Positions 53,763 to 62,624 of a stretch of 64,000 bases of DNA are shown in pieces. Position numbers and translations under genes: made by a program. Origin of the DNA: SHYR01 sp036013055 (GTDB lineage: Bacteria; Chloroflexota; Dehalococcoidia; UBA2979); the NCBI GenBank assembly GCA_036013055.1, contig DASCQM010000012.1, positions 62,001-126,000 on the forward strand, written 5' to 3'. Each line of letters begins with the position of its first letter. The first letter of the stretch is position 1. Under the pieces are notes generated by a model, which was not told the origin of the DNA, searched no databases, and saw only the letters and a program-made list of their open reading frames with translations.

Positions 53763-54590
53763 GTGGACGACTATCTACGCGCGGTGCTGCTCGGCATCGT
53801 GCAGGCCCTCACGGAGTTCCTGCCGATCTCCTCGTCGGGACACCTCATCCTCGCCCCTCACGTCGTTGGTGACGAGGCCAGCTCGCTCACCTTCGATGTC
53901 GGCCTGCATCTCGGGACCGCCGTCGCGGTCGTGATCTACTTCTGGCGCGACTGGGCTCGCATCGCCGGACACGGCCTGCGCGACGTGCTCGTGAACCGGC
54001 ATCACGTGCGCCAGTGGGCCTCCGATTCGCAGCTCGGCCTGCTGCTCGTGCTGGCGACGGTACCCGCGGTCGCGATCGGGTTCACCTTCGACGAGGCGAT
54101 CGAGGAGCGGCTGCGCGAACCGTGGATCGTTGGCGTGAACCTCGTGGCCTTCGGGCTCGTGATCTGGGTGCTCGACGCGTGGGGCGGGACGCTTGGCCGC
54201 ATCACCGACATGACGCCCGGCCGCGCGCTCACCGTCGGCTTCGCGCAGACGATCGCGCTGATCCCCGGCGTCTCGCGCGCCGGTGCAACGATCGGTGCCG
54301 CTCGCGGGCTCGGCTTCGACCGCCCCTCGGCGGCGCGCTTCTCGTTCCTGCTCTCCGCGCCGGTCGTGCTCGGCGCGGGCGCGCTCAAGGTGCGCGACGC
54401 GCTGGCGAGCGACGAGCTGATCGACTGGGGCCCGATGGCGGTTGGCGCGGTGGTGGCGGGGCTCGTCGGCCTGATCGTGATCCGCGCGCTGCTGCGATTC
54501 CTGGAGTCGCACACGCTGCGCACATTCGTCTGGTATAGAATCGCGCTCGGCGTCGCGGTGATTGGTGCGTCCCTCGCGGGAGCGTTCTAG
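53763..54590 (+). CDS. uppP: Undecaprenyl-diphosphatase
   Basis: Integral membrane phosphatase that recycles undecaprenyl pyrophosphate for cell-wall synthesis. The 275-residue product has ALTEFLPISSSGHLIL (catalytic loop 1), TFDVGLHLGTAVAVV, GFAQTIALIPGVSRAGATIGAARGLGFDR (loop 2 with PGxSRSG-like Arg and Ser), and several spans. GTG 53763 is preferred because ACGGAGG lies at 53753-53759 and the catalytic domain begins at residue 1; an upstream ATG would add 20 unrelated residues. Confidence 0.94.
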   Translation: MDDYLRAVLLGIVQALTEFLPISSSGHLILAPHVVGDEASSLTFDVGLHLGTAVAVVIYFWRDWARIAGHGLRDVLVNRHHVRQWASDSQLGLLLVLATVPAVAIGFTFDEAIEERLREPWIVGVNLVAFGLVIWVLDAWGGTLGRITDMTPGRALTVGFAQTIALIPGVSRAGATIGAARGLGFDRPSAARFSFLLSAPVVLGAGALKVRDALASDELIDWGPMAVGAVVAGLVGLIVIRALLRFLESHTLRTFVWYRIALGVAVIGASLAGAF

Positions 54591-54646
54591 CCTCGGGCAT
54601 CACTTCGACCGTGACTCCGAAGTAGGTAGATCCGATGGAGGCCTCA

Positions 54647-55459
54647 ATGCTGGAAACGCTACAACTCGATGGCCGCGTTGCCGTCGTCACCGGCTCCGGA
54701 CGCGGGCTCGGCAAGGCGATGGCAAAGGCGCTGGCGCAGGCCGGTGCCGAGATCGTCTGCGCCGCGCGCACGGCGGAGCAGATCGAGGCAACCGCGGACG
54801 AGATCCGCGAGGCCGGTGGCACCGCGATCACCGTGCCGACCGACGTCAGCGACTCGAAGCAGGTCGATGCGCTCGTCGAGGCCTGCGTCGCCGAGTACGG
54901 CAAGATCGACATCATGATCGCGAACGCCGGCGGTGGCATTCCCGCCGGCGATGTCGAATTCTGGGAGACGCCGGACGAGCACCTTGAGCAGGTGCTGGCG
55001 GTCAATCTGAAGAGCGCCTTCTACTCCGGGCGCGCCGCGACGAAGGCGATGGTGGCGCAGGGCAGCGGCGGCGTGTTGATCAACGTCGCGTCGGGCACCG
55101 CGCTCCGTGGCAACCCGAACTTCGCTTACCCGACGGCAAAGGGCGGCGTGATCTCGCTGACGAAGTCGGAGGCCACGATGCTCTGGCGTCACGGCATCCG
55201 CGCCAACGTGATCGTTCCCGGCTACGTCTCGCAGCGCCCGGCTGCCAGCGACGAGGAGGCCGAGATTCGCAAGAACCGCGGCCTCTTCGTGCCGGTGCGA
55301 CGGCTCGGCGAGTGGTGGGAGCTGGGGCCGCTCGCGGTCTACCTCGCGTCGGACGCTTCGAAGTACGTCACGGGCGAGGAATTCATCATCGATGGCGGCG
55401 GACTGGCGGGCGGCGTCGGCCCCGTCAACTTCGCGCCCGAGCACGAGCTTGAGGGCTAG
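54647..55459 (+). CDS. SDR, catalytic member of first pair
   Basis: A 270-residue SDR with complete site: cofactor loop TGSGRGLG (15-22), NAG, Ser149 in INVASG, Tyr161 and Lys165 in FAYPTAKGG. The C-terminus after DGGG is extended (LAGGVGPVNFAPEHELEG), shared in pattern with the SDR at 57367. ATG 54647 uses GGAGG at 54637-54641. Only 13 bases before the degenerate SDR at 55473, so the two subunits may form one enzyme. Confidence 0.9.
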   Translation: MLETLQLDGRVAVVTGSGRGLGKAMAKALAQAGAEIVCAARTAEQIEATADEIREAGGTAITVPTDVSDSKQVDALVEACVAEYGKIDIMIANAGGGIPAGDVEFWETPDEHLEQVLAVNLKSAFYSGRAATKAMVAQGSGGVLINVASGTALRGNPNFAYPTAKGGVISLTKSEATMLWRHGIRANVIVPGYVSQRPAASDEEAEIRKNRGLFVPVRRLGEWWELGPLAVYLASDASKYVTGEEFIIDGGGLAGGVGPVNFAPEHELEG

Positions 55460-55472
55460 GGAGGAGCGAGTA

Positions 55473-56258
55473 ATGAGCACCAGCATCGAACATTTCGACC
55501 TCACGGGCCGCAAGGCGATGGTGATTGGCGCGGAGACGCCAGCCGGCGGCGCCATCGCGCGCGCCTTCGGCGAGGCCGGCGCGGATGTCGGCCTCTGCGT
55601 CCTGCGGGCCGATGACGGGGTGATGACCGCGAAGGGCATCCAGAAGGAGATCGAGGCGCAGGGTGGCAAGTCCGGCGTCTACGTGATGGACGTGGCGCTG
55701 GGCCGCAATGTGCAGGTCACGACGCGTCAGGTCGCGAAGGAGCTGGGCGGGCTCGACATCGTCGCGAGCTGCCCCGACCTCTTCCTCGGCAAGCCGATCG
55801 GCAAGACCTCGGACTCCGAGCTACAGCAGGTGATGACCTACAACTTCAACGCGCAGTTCTTCGCGGCGCGGTCGGCGGCGGGCGAGCTGTCGAAAAACGA
55901 AGACGGCGGCAACATCATCCTCGTCAGCCACATCCTCGGGGAGCGCGGCGTGCAGAACACCGCCGCCTACGGCGCGGCGCACGCGGCGACGCAGAGCCTC
56001 GTGCGGTCGCTCTCGCAGGAGCTGGGGTCGAACGGGATCACGATCAACGGCATCTCGCTCGGCTGGATGGACTGGATGGACGACCGCATCGATGCCGGCG
56101 ACGACGACGCGGGTCGCGCCGTGCGCTTCTCGATCATGAAGCGGGCGGGCGAGGCGGAGGAGGTCGGACCGATGGCGGTCTGGCTCGCCGGTAGCGGTGT
56201 CGGATACGTCAGCGGGCAGGTCTTCACGATCGATGGCGGCCTGCTACAGCACCTCTAG
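55473..56258 (+). CDS. SDR-fold protein with altered active site, partner of first pair
   Basis: A 261-residue SDR-fold protein. The cofactor loop reads VIGAETPAGGA instead of TGxxxGxG, Ser152 and Tyr166 remain, but the catalytic Lys is His170 (TAAYGAAHAAT). The C-terminus is short (DGGLLQHL), as in the partner at 58175. Loss of Lys and of the normal glycine loop argue against independent dehydrogenase activity; a structural or regulatory subunit is more likely. Strong GGGAGGAG before ATG 55473. Confidence 0.86.
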   Translation: MSTSIEHFDLTGRKAMVIGAETPAGGAIARAFGEAGADVGLCVLRADDGVMTAKGIQKEIEAQGGKSGVYVMDVALGRNVQVTTRQVAKELGGLDIVASCPDLFLGKPIGKTSDSELQQVMTYNFNAQFFAARSAAGELSKNEDGGNIILVSHILGERGVQNTAAYGAAHAATQSLVRSLSQELGSNGITINGISLGWMDWMDDRIDAGDDDAGRAVRFSIMKRAGEAEEVGPMAVWLAGSGVGYVSGQVFTIDGGLLQHL

Positions 56259-56311
56259 GCATCAGCAGCAGGCGAGCAGAACAGCAAGAACGCACTGGCA
56301 GGGGGCATTCG

Positions 56312-57232
56312 ATGGCTGAGACGAGCAACTACCAGACGATCATCGTCGAGCAGGAGCGGGGCCGCGTGCGTATCACGCTCAACCGGCCGGAGAAGCTGAA
56401 CGCACTCTCGCGGCAGCTTCAGTCGGAGCTGGGCGAGGCACTGCGCGATGCCGACAACGACACCCGCGTGCACAGCGTGATCCTGCGAGGGGCGGGGCGG
56501 GCCTTCTCGGCCGGCTACGACCTGACGCCGGAGCGCACGCTCGAGGGCGAGGAAGCGCCGACCGGCGAGACGGACTACGCCGACGTCTACCGCCAGTCGC
56601 AGGCGTTCGATGACGACGTCTTCCGCATGGAGTCAGCGCAGCGTGAGCGGATGACGATCTTCGACATGCACAAGCCGGTGATCGGCCAGCTCCACGGCTA
56701 CTGCATCGCCGGCGGCACCGACCTGATCTTCCTCTGCGACATCGTCGTTGCGGCGGACGATGCGCAGATCGGCTTCCCGCCGGTACGCGCGCAGGGCGGG
56801 CCTCCCGCCCACATGTGGACCTATCACGTCGGCCCGCAGTGGGCGAAGTACATGCTGCTCACCGGAGACCTGATCAGCGGCACTCAGGCAGAGGAGATCG
56901 GCCTCGTCTGGCGCGCCGTGCCGCCCGACCAGCTCGAGGAGACCGTCGAGGAGCTCGCCGACAAGATGGCGATGACGCACCCCGACCTGCTGACCGGCAA
57001 TAAGCGCTCCGTGAACCTGGCGCTGGAGCTAATGGGCGCACGCACGATGCAGCGCATGGCCGCCGAGATGGACGCGCGCATGCACACGTCGCCCGGCATG
57101 GAGGACTGGCGCAACCGCAACCGGGGCGAGGGGCTGAAGGCCGCGCTGGAGTGGCGCGACGGCCGCTTCAACAACCCGGAGGCGCGGCGCGCATGGCAGG
57201 AAGAGCACTGGGACGAAGGCCCGCGCGACTGA
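56312..57232 (+). CDS. Crotonase-fold protein lacking hydratase glutamates
   Basis: A 306-residue crotonase located between the two SDR pairs. Oxyanion-hole strands GRAFSAGYDL and YCIAGGTDL are present. The first hydratase Glu is Asp137 and the second is Pro157 (GFPPVRA), so classical hydration is unlikely; isomerase, hydrolase, decarboxylase or ring-opening chemistry are options. It has an insertion around residues 72-115 and a 40-residue C-terminal tail rich in Trp/Arg/Glu. ATG 56312, 53 bases after the SDR. Confidence 0.86.
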   Translation: MAETSNYQTIIVEQERGRVRITLNRPEKLNALSRQLQSELGEALRDADNDTRVHSVILRGAGRAFSAGYDLTPERTLEGEEAPTGETDYADVYRQSQAFDDDVFRMESAQRERMTIFDMHKPVIGQLHGYCIAGGTDLIFLCDIVVAADDAQIGFPPVRAQGGPPAHMWTYHVGPQWAKYMLLTGDLISGTQAEEIGLVWRAVPPDQLEETVEELADKMAMTHPDLLTGNKRSVNLALELMGARTMQRMAAEMDARMHTSPGMEDWRNRNRGEGLKAALEWRDGRFNNPEARRAWQEEHWDEGPRD

Positions 57233-57366
57233 GCGCGATAGGGCGCCCGCGGGAGCGCATCGATCAATCGTCCTCGCCCACAGCGGTGAGGCGGGAGTAG
57301 AGTTCAACCGCGCTGTTGAGCTGGCTGAAGTGCCAGCCGGAGCGCCGCATGAGGGGGAAGATCTGA

Positions 57367-58161
57367 ATGATCCTCGATAAGTTCGACCTGAGCAGGAAGA
57401 CCGCAATCATCACCGGCGGAGGCACCGGTCTGGGGCGCGCGATGGCGCTGTCGCTGGCTGACGCCGGCGCCGACGTCGGCGTGGCCGCTCGCCGCGTCGA
57501 GCCGTTGGAAGAGACGGCGGCGCTCGTTGCCGCAAAGGGCCGCAAGAGCTGGACCCGGTCGACCGACGTCACCGATTCCGCCGAAGTGGACGCGATGATC
57601 GCCGAGGCGATCGCCGAGTTCGGCCGCATCGACATCCTGATCAACAACGCCGGCATCACGAGCCAGGGCCGCGGCAAGACGCTGCCCGAGCTGACCGACG
57701 ACGACTGGCGCGTCGGCATCGACGTTAACCTCAGCTCCGCCTTCTACTGCTCGCGGTCGGTGATCCCGCACTTCCTCGACGAGGGCGGCGGGCGAATCAT
57801 CAACGTCACCTCCGGATGGGGGATGCGCGGTGGGCGCGGCAATTTCATGTACTCCGTCGCCAAGGGCGGCGTGATTCAGCTGACGAAGGCGCTGGCGATG
57901 ACCTACGCCCGAGACAACGTCCGCTGCACCTGCATCGCTCCCGGCCTGATCCCGAAAGAGATTCCGCTGGAAGCGCGTGAGCAGCGCAACGGCTTCCAGC
58001 CGGTGGGCCGCGTCGGCTGGCCGTACGAGATGGGACCGCTCTCGGTCTACCTCGCGTCGGAAGCCGCCGACTACATGTCCGGCGAGACGATCCTGCTCGA
58101 TGGCGGATCGATCGCCGGTGGACTGACGCCGGCCGGCTACGCGCCGGTCGCGGAAGCATAG
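57367..58161 (+). CDS. SDR, catalytic member of second pair
   Basis: A 264-residue SDR with complete site: TGGGTGLG (16-23), NNAG, Ser149 in INVTSG, Tyr162 and Lys166 in FMYSVAKGG. C-terminus SIAGGLTPAGYAPVAEA resembles that of the SDR at 54647, marking them as paralogues. 13 bases before the degenerate partner gene at 58175, the same spacing as in the first pair. The 134-base gap before it (57233-57366) shows no clear promoter. Confidence 0.9.
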   Translation: MILDKFDLSRKTAIITGGGTGLGRAMALSLADAGADVGVAARRVEPLEETAALVAAKGRKSWTRSTDVTDSAEVDAMIAEAIAEFGRIDILINNAGITSQGRGKTLPELTDDDWRVGIDVNLSSAFYCSRSVIPHFLDEGGGRIINVTSGWGMRGGRGNFMYSVAKGGVIQLTKALAMTYARDNVRCTCIAPGLIPKEIPLEAREQRNGFQPVGRVGWPYEMGPLSVYLASEAADYMSGETILLDGGSIAGGLTPAGYAPVAEA

Positions 58162-58174
58162 GGGAGAGCGAACA

Positions 58175-59008
58175 ATGGCAGACCAGATTCCCGTCCCCGA
58201 CATGACCGTCCCCCCGGACGAGTACGACCTGAGCGGCCGCAAGCCGTTCGACCTCAGCGGCCTGCACGCCGTCGTCACCGGTGCCACCGGTCCGCTCGGC
58301 CGCTCGCTCGCGGTCGCGCTCGCCGAGGCGGGCGCAGACGTCTCCGTCACGACCTCGCGCGAAGACGCAGGCGAAGAGACCGAGGCGAACTCGATCGCCA
58401 ACGAGTGCTGGTCGCACGGCCGCAAGGGCGCGGCGAAGCGCGTCGACCTCACCGACCCGGCCGCCGTCGATGCTGCGTTCGACGCGATCGAGAGCGAGGT
58501 CGCGCCAATCGACGTGCTCGTCAACGCCGGGCATCACGCGAACATCAAGGCGATTCTCAATTCGAGCGTCGCAGAGTGGAACGACGAGTTCTCACGCAAC
58601 GCGACCACGGTCTTCGTCGCCAGCCAGTCGGCGGCGCGACGGATGGCGACGCGCGGCAAGGGTCGCATCGTCAACCTCGTCTCGGTGCTGCACGACCGCG
58701 GCGTGCCGCACGCGGCGCTCTTCGGTGCCTCGCAGGGCGCGGTGCTGGGCTTCACGAAGTCGGCCGGCCTCGAATGGGGTCGCAGCGGTATCACCGTCAA
58801 CGCGCTCGGCATCGGCTTCTTCGATGAGGTCGATGGCATCCAGCGCGACGAAGAGATGCACGCGATCCTGGAGCGCTACATCCCGTTGCGGAGGCTCGGC
58901 AAGCCAGAGGATCTGCAGGGCGCGTTGGTCTACCTCTGCTCGGACGTCTCGGCGTTCGTCGACAGCGAGATCCTGATGGTCGATGGCGCGATCGCGGTCC
59001 ACGCCTGA
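58175..59008 (+). CDS. SDR-fold protein with lost Tyr and Lys, partner of second pair
   Basis: A 277-residue SDR-fold protein with a 28-residue N-terminal extension. The cofactor loop is TGATGPLG, Ser170 remains, but Tyr is Phe183 and Lys is Gln187 (ALFGASQGAV). With both proton-transfer residues gone, oxidoreductase activity is not expected. Short end VDGAIAVHA as in the first inactive partner. Likely forms a hetero-oligomer with the SDR at 57367. Confidence 0.86.
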   Translation: MADQIPVPDMTVPPDEYDLSGRKPFDLSGLHAVVTGATGPLGRSLAVALAEAGADVSVTTSREDAGEETEANSIANECWSHGRKGAAKRVDLTDPAAVDAAFDAIESEVAPIDVLVNAGHHANIKAILNSSVAEWNDEFSRNATTVFVASQSAARRMATRGKGRIVNLVSVLHDRGVPHAALFGASQGAVLGFTKSAGLEWGRSGITVNALGIGFFDEVDGIQRDEEMHAILERYIPLRRLGKPEDLQGALVYLCSDVSAFVDSEILMVDGAIAVHA

Positions 59009-59145
59009 GCGAGGCACCGTCGCGCGGTTGGGCTAGCGGCGACGAGACGCCGCCCGGTCGCGTAGGGCGGCCGGGGCCAAGCTGGGGCGGATCGCCGTAC
59101 GAGCGATCGGGCTCTGAGTCGGCGGACGATCTATCGCCCGTCGAG

Positions 59146-59610
59146 TTGGCCGAAACCCTCGAACTTCCCGAGGGGTTGGTGCTCGCCGGCTTCTGGATGC
59201 GCGCTGGCGCGCTCTTCATGGACAACCTGCTTGTGACCGTGATCTCGGCGGTCCTCACTGTCCTCATCGGGCTCTCGCCTGCGCAGTCGGTCGTCGACTA
59301 CCTGCTCTCGCTCGCGCTGCAACTCGGCTACTTCTGGATCTGGAACAGCCTCGGCTGGTCGCCGGGCAAGCGCGCGGTAGGCATCCGCATTGTCGACGCC
59401 GAGGGCCTGCCTCCCGGCGCCGAACGGGGCTTCCGACGCACGGTCGGCTCGCTGGTCAGCGTCTTCGGACTGTTCATCGGGTATCTCTGGGCGCTCTGGG
59501 ATCCGCGCAAGCAGACGTGGCATGACAAGATGGCCGGGACGTTTGTCGTCGTTGCGCCGGTCGAGGAAGAAGAGCGTCTGGGCAGCGGGCCGCAGCGCCC
59601 GACAGGCTAG
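59146..59610 (+). CDS. RDD family membrane protein
   Basis: A 154-residue RDD protein: GFWMRAGALFMDNLLVTV (the R..D signature, span 1), SPAQSVVDYLLSLALQLGYFWIWNSLG, WSPGKRAVGIRIVD and WALWDPRKQTWHDKMAGTFVV. RDD proteins include ion antiporters, but most are unassigned. TTG 59146 is the only usual start codon near the domain, without a ribosome site. The frame is open back to 59008 with Pro/Gly/Ser-rich codons, so the true N-terminus may be longer or a frameshift may exist. Confidence 0.75.
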   Translation: MAETLELPEGLVLAGFWMRAGALFMDNLLVTVISAVLTVLIGLSPAQSVVDYLLSLALQLGYFWIWNSLGWSPGKRAVGIRIVDAEGLPPGAERGFRRTVGSLVSVFGLFIGYLWALWDPRKQTWHDKMAGTFVVVAPVEEEERLGSGPQRPTG

Positions 59611-59620
59611 CCCCGGATCG

Positions 59621-60556
59621 CTACGCCCAGGGTAGCGAGCGCGGCTGCAGGATCTCTCGCACCCGACCGTCAGTGACGAGCGCGATCAGATCGACGGTGC
59701 TGTAGCTCGCCGGGTTCATCCCCCGCAGCGCCACCGTCACCATCTCATCCTCCATGTGCCCGAACGCAGCGACGAGCAGCAGCACCGAGAAGTCGCACTC
59801 GCTCGCCTGCCGCTGCTCCGCCGCACGGCCGATGTGCTCACGTAGCAGCCGGCGGATCGACGCCCCGTCCGACGGGTTGAACTCGGTTGGCGCGCCGACG
59901 CTGGTGACGCCTGCGGGCTCGTCGCCGGGCAGGCGCGAGACCAGCCAGTAGTCGTGCACATCGACGTCGGTGCGCTCGCCCTCGTTCAGCAGCGCGGCGC
60001 GATCGCGTACGCGTGAGATCAGGATGTCGAGCTCGGCTCCCTCCTCCGGGAGGCGGTGCAGCGCGCGCGAGTCGAGATGGAACGCGCCATCGACGCCCTC
60101 TGAGATGCGCGTCCAGTGCGTCGAGAGTTCGCCGGTGACGGAGACGTATTGCCCGTCGATGTCTGTCTTCGCGAGCAGCAGTTTCGCCGGCAGTCGAACC
60201 TCACGACGCTCGTTAACCTCGAGGCCACGCATGCCGTTCGCGATGCGAACGCGGAACGCCGAAAGCTCGGGCTCGTCGGCCGGTATCTCTGCGGCGGGCG
60301 GCACCCAGAGCGCATAACTGCCGACCTCGACATCGCTGGTGAGCAACTCCTCGACGCTGTCGGCGGCGGGCTGGCCGCCCTCGACGCCGAGCCCGCCGAT
60401 CGTGATGCCGACGCGGCGATCGCGCTGGTTAAGGACAACATCGAATGGTGCCGAGTCGCCGTCTGACGGTAGGAAGGTGCGGAAGTAGTGCTCGCCCATC
60501 CACGCGGCAAGCATCTCCATCGCGGCGCGATCGGCGCGTGCTCTCAGCGGGGCCAC
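59621..60556 (-). CDS. Unknown soluble protein
   Basis: A 311-residue protein with no signal peptide or spans and no recognised family. It is acidic, with ARADRAAMEMLAAWMGEHYFRTFLP near the N-terminus and HDYWLVSRLPGD in the second half. Possible starts are GTG 60556 and ATG 60520. It follows the membrane-protein gene at 60572 by 15 bases on the same strand, so they may be expressed together. Confidence 0.55.
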   Translation of the reverse strand: MAPLRARADRAAMEMLAAWMGEHYFRTFLPSDGDSAPFDVVLNQRDRRVGITIGGLGVEGGQPAADSVEELLTSDVEVGSYALWVPPAAEIPADEPELSAFRVRIANGMRGLEVNERREVRLPAKLLLAKTDIDGQYVSVTGELSTHWTRISEGVDGAFHLDSRALHRLPEEGAELDILISRVRDRAALLNEGERTDVDVHDYWLVSRLPGDEPAGVTSVGAPTEFNPSDGASIRRLLREHIGRAAEQRQASECDFSVLLLVAAFGHMEDEMVTVALRGMNPASYSTVDLIALVTDGRVREILQPRSLPWA

Positions 60557-60571
60557 GGGTCGGGTGGGCGG

Positions 60572-61003
60572 CTAGTCGTCGGCCGCGGCGGCTGCCGCGG
60601 CTGCTGCTACGGCCGAGCGGCGATCGAGCACCGGGATCAGGCCGTACCAGAGCACCTGTCCGCCGATAGCGACGTTGATCAACAGGAAGTCCAGCACGCC
60701 GAGCAGCTTCAGCGTCGTCGCCAGTGAGCCGCCGTCGTTGCCGCTCTGCTGCGCCCAGATCACTGCGGCGACGATGATCAGCAGCCCGCCGATCAGCGCG
60801 GCCGGGATGTCCCAGTTGCGGACGAAGCGCGTGAACGCGGCCATCAGGCCAAGCGCGATCGCCAAGTTGCTGGCCATGAATCCGAGCAGCGGTGTGCCGC
60901 GGTGGTCCCAGACGTCGTAGGAGGCGAGGAAGAGCACAAAGAGCGCCACGGGCGCCAGGCCGGCGAGGGCGATGCCGGGCAGATCGTTTCGCTTGAACCT
61001 CAT
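60572..61003 (-). CDS. Small four-span membrane protein with polyalanine tail
   Basis: A 143-residue protein with four predicted spans (about 10-28, 42-60, 68-86, 100-122) and a C-terminal run of nine Ala before DD, encoded by GCN repeats near 60575-60605. No family recognised. ATG 61003 is preferred; the frame is open further upstream, but that part is Arg-rich and unlike a membrane protein lead. Confidence 0.55.
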   Translation of the reverse strand: MRFKRNDLPGIALAGLAPVALFVLFLASYDVWDHRGTPLLGFMASNLAIALGLMAAFTRFVRNWDIPAALIGGLLIIVAAVIWAQQSGNDGGSLATTLKLLGVLDFLLINVAIGGQVLWYGLIPVLDRRSAVAAAAAAAAADD

Positions 61004-61206
61004 CGCGGTCGACCTTCCGACGCGTGCGCAGATGACTACTGAACGGTACTGCTCGGGCATCCTCGCAGTCGATACGCGCACCGTCCAGTACGCGACCGTC
61101 GGCGGTAGCAAGAGCGGAGATCGCCTGCGTTGACGCGCCTGATCGGGCGCTCGTACGATCGCGGCGCGCCCGGCGGGGCGCGTGGAAGGCGCAGCGCCAG
61201 ATACCA

Positions 61207-61956
61207 ATGTCACTGACCACCATCACCACTGCCGACCACATCGCGACGCTCACGATCGCTCCGTCCGACGGCCTCGCCGACGGCCCGTTCGACGACGCGC
61301 TGGCCGCCGCTGCTGCGCAGATCGCCGCTGACACCGAGGCGATTCGCGCCGTCGTCGTCACCGGCAGCGACGCGACGTTCTGCGCCGGCTGGAGCGCAGA
61401 GACACTCTCCGCCGGCGGTACGCCGCCGCCCGTGGCCGGCATCCACGCACTGGCCGCGATTCCGCAGCCGGTCGTCGCGGCGATCGAGGGTTCGGCACAC
61501 GCGGTCGGGCTGGAAATCGCGCTCGCCTGCGACATCCGCATCGCCGGTGCAGGAGCATCGTTTGAGATGCCGGAGACCGGAAGCGGTGCGGTGCCGAGCG
61601 GCGGTGGCACGCAGCGCCTGCCTCGCATCGTTGGCCGCGCGCACGCGCTGCGCCTGCTGCTTACCGGCGAGCAGATCGACGCCGACGAGGCGAAGCGCAT
61701 CGGGCTCGTCTCGGCCGTCGCTGCTGCAGGCGGCGCGGCAGCCGCTGCGCAATCGATCGCGCAGGCGATCGCCTCGCGCGGGCCGATCGCGACGCGGCTC
61801 GCGAAAGAGGCGGTGCATCGCGGTGCCGAGATGACGCTGGAGCAAGCGCTCCGCTACGAGCTGGACCTGACCGTGCTACTGCAGACGACCGACGATCGCG
61901 CCGAAGGTGTCAGTGCGTTTACGGAGAAGCGCCCACCCAAGTTCACCGGCAACTGA
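61207..61956 (+). CDS. Enoyl-CoA hydratase/isomerase family protein, both catalytic Glu present
   Basis: A 249-residue crotonase: DATFCAGWSAE and SAHAVGLEIALACDIRIA (first Glu in GLE), then FEMPETGSGAVPSGGGTQRLPRIVG (second Glu in PET). A degenerate N-terminal strand. Ends TEKRPPKFTGN, the usual crotonase tail. A true hydratase is plausible. The gap 61004-61206 before it shows no clear promoter. Confidence 0.86.
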   Translation: MSLTTITTADHIATLTIAPSDGLADGPFDDALAAAAAQIAADTEAIRAVVVTGSDATFCAGWSAETLSAGGTPPPVAGIHALAAIPQPVVAAIEGSAHAVGLEIALACDIRIAGAGASFEMPETGSGAVPSGGGTQRLPRIVGRAHALRLLLTGEQIDADEAKRIGLVSAVAAAGGAAAAAQSIAQAIASRGPIATRLAKEAVHRGAEMTLEQALRYELDLTVLLQTTDDRAEGVSAFTEKRPPKFTGN

Positions 61957-62066
61957 AGATCGGGCGCGAGGTACCGACCGCGGGCGCGGCTGCGCCCGGC
62001 GATTGACGTTCCGCGCGCGCTCGCGCACCGTATCTTACACGCGACAGCTATCGAATGGAGTGACGC

Positions 62067-62333
62067 GTGAACGTAATTCTCGATGTCGATGACGTCAGCA
62101 CCGTCATCTCCCTGGTGACGTCTCAGGTGCTCGACAACGTGGAGCTCTCCGAGAAGGGGAGCGACGCCGTCCGCGAGTGGCGGCGTGACCGAGACCCCGG
62201 CTCGATCGGGCTCGATGAGTACGCGGAGAGCTTCAACGAAGCGATCGGCGGCGTGATCGACGAGCGTTCGACGCGCATGCTGCGCAAGCGCGGCAAGCAA
62301 CGCGTTTCCGCCCGCGAAGGGCGGCTCGCATGA
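62067..62333 (+). CDS. Small unknown protein A of a paralogous pair
   Basis: An 88-residue charged protein: VISLVTSQVLDNVELSEKG, AVREWRRDRDPGSIGLDEYAESFNEAI and a basic tail. It resembles the next gene along its length in spacing of hydrophobic and W-R-x-D / P-G-S residues. GTG 62067 with TGGAG upstream. Overlaps gene B by four bases (ATGA). Confidence 0.6.
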   Translation: MNVILDVDDVSTVISLVTSQVLDNVELSEKGSDAVREWRRDRDPGSIGLDEYAESFNEAIGGVIDERSTRMLRKRGKQRVSAREGRLA

Positions 62334-62569
62334 AGGTCGAATTCGCAATCGAGGAGTGCTGGTCGATGATGGACACCATCGTCGAGTCCCTCGCCGAACT
62401 GGATCTCAGCAAGAAGGAGCGCGCCGCGTTGCGTCGATGGCGCTCCGATGAGATGACGCCCGGCTCCCCGGCGATGCGGCTGCTCGCTGAGAAGTTGAAC
62501 ACCGAGTTGCAGCGCGCCGCCGCCCGCAACGAGGTCAGCCCGATCAAGAAGCCGGACTGGGCAAACTAG
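62330..62569 (+). CDS. Small unknown protein B of a paralogous pair
   Basis: A 79-residue protein: FAIEECWSMMDTIVESLAELDLSKKERAALRRWRSDEMTPGSPAM is the part matching protein A (VELSEKG...VREWRRDRDPGS). Probably two helices around a loop with Pro-Gly-Ser. ATG 62330 is coupled to the stop of A. Lies between two crotonase genes; function unknown, possible heterodimer. Confidence 0.6.
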   Translation: MKVEFAIEECWSMMDTIVESLAELDLSKKERAALRRWRSDEMTPGSPAMRLLAEKLNTELQRAAARNEVSPIKKPDWAN

Positions 62570-62624
62570 CGCTGCGAACTAGCGCCGCCGGCGCGAACCG
62601 AGGTCACCGCGACAATGGCTGACC

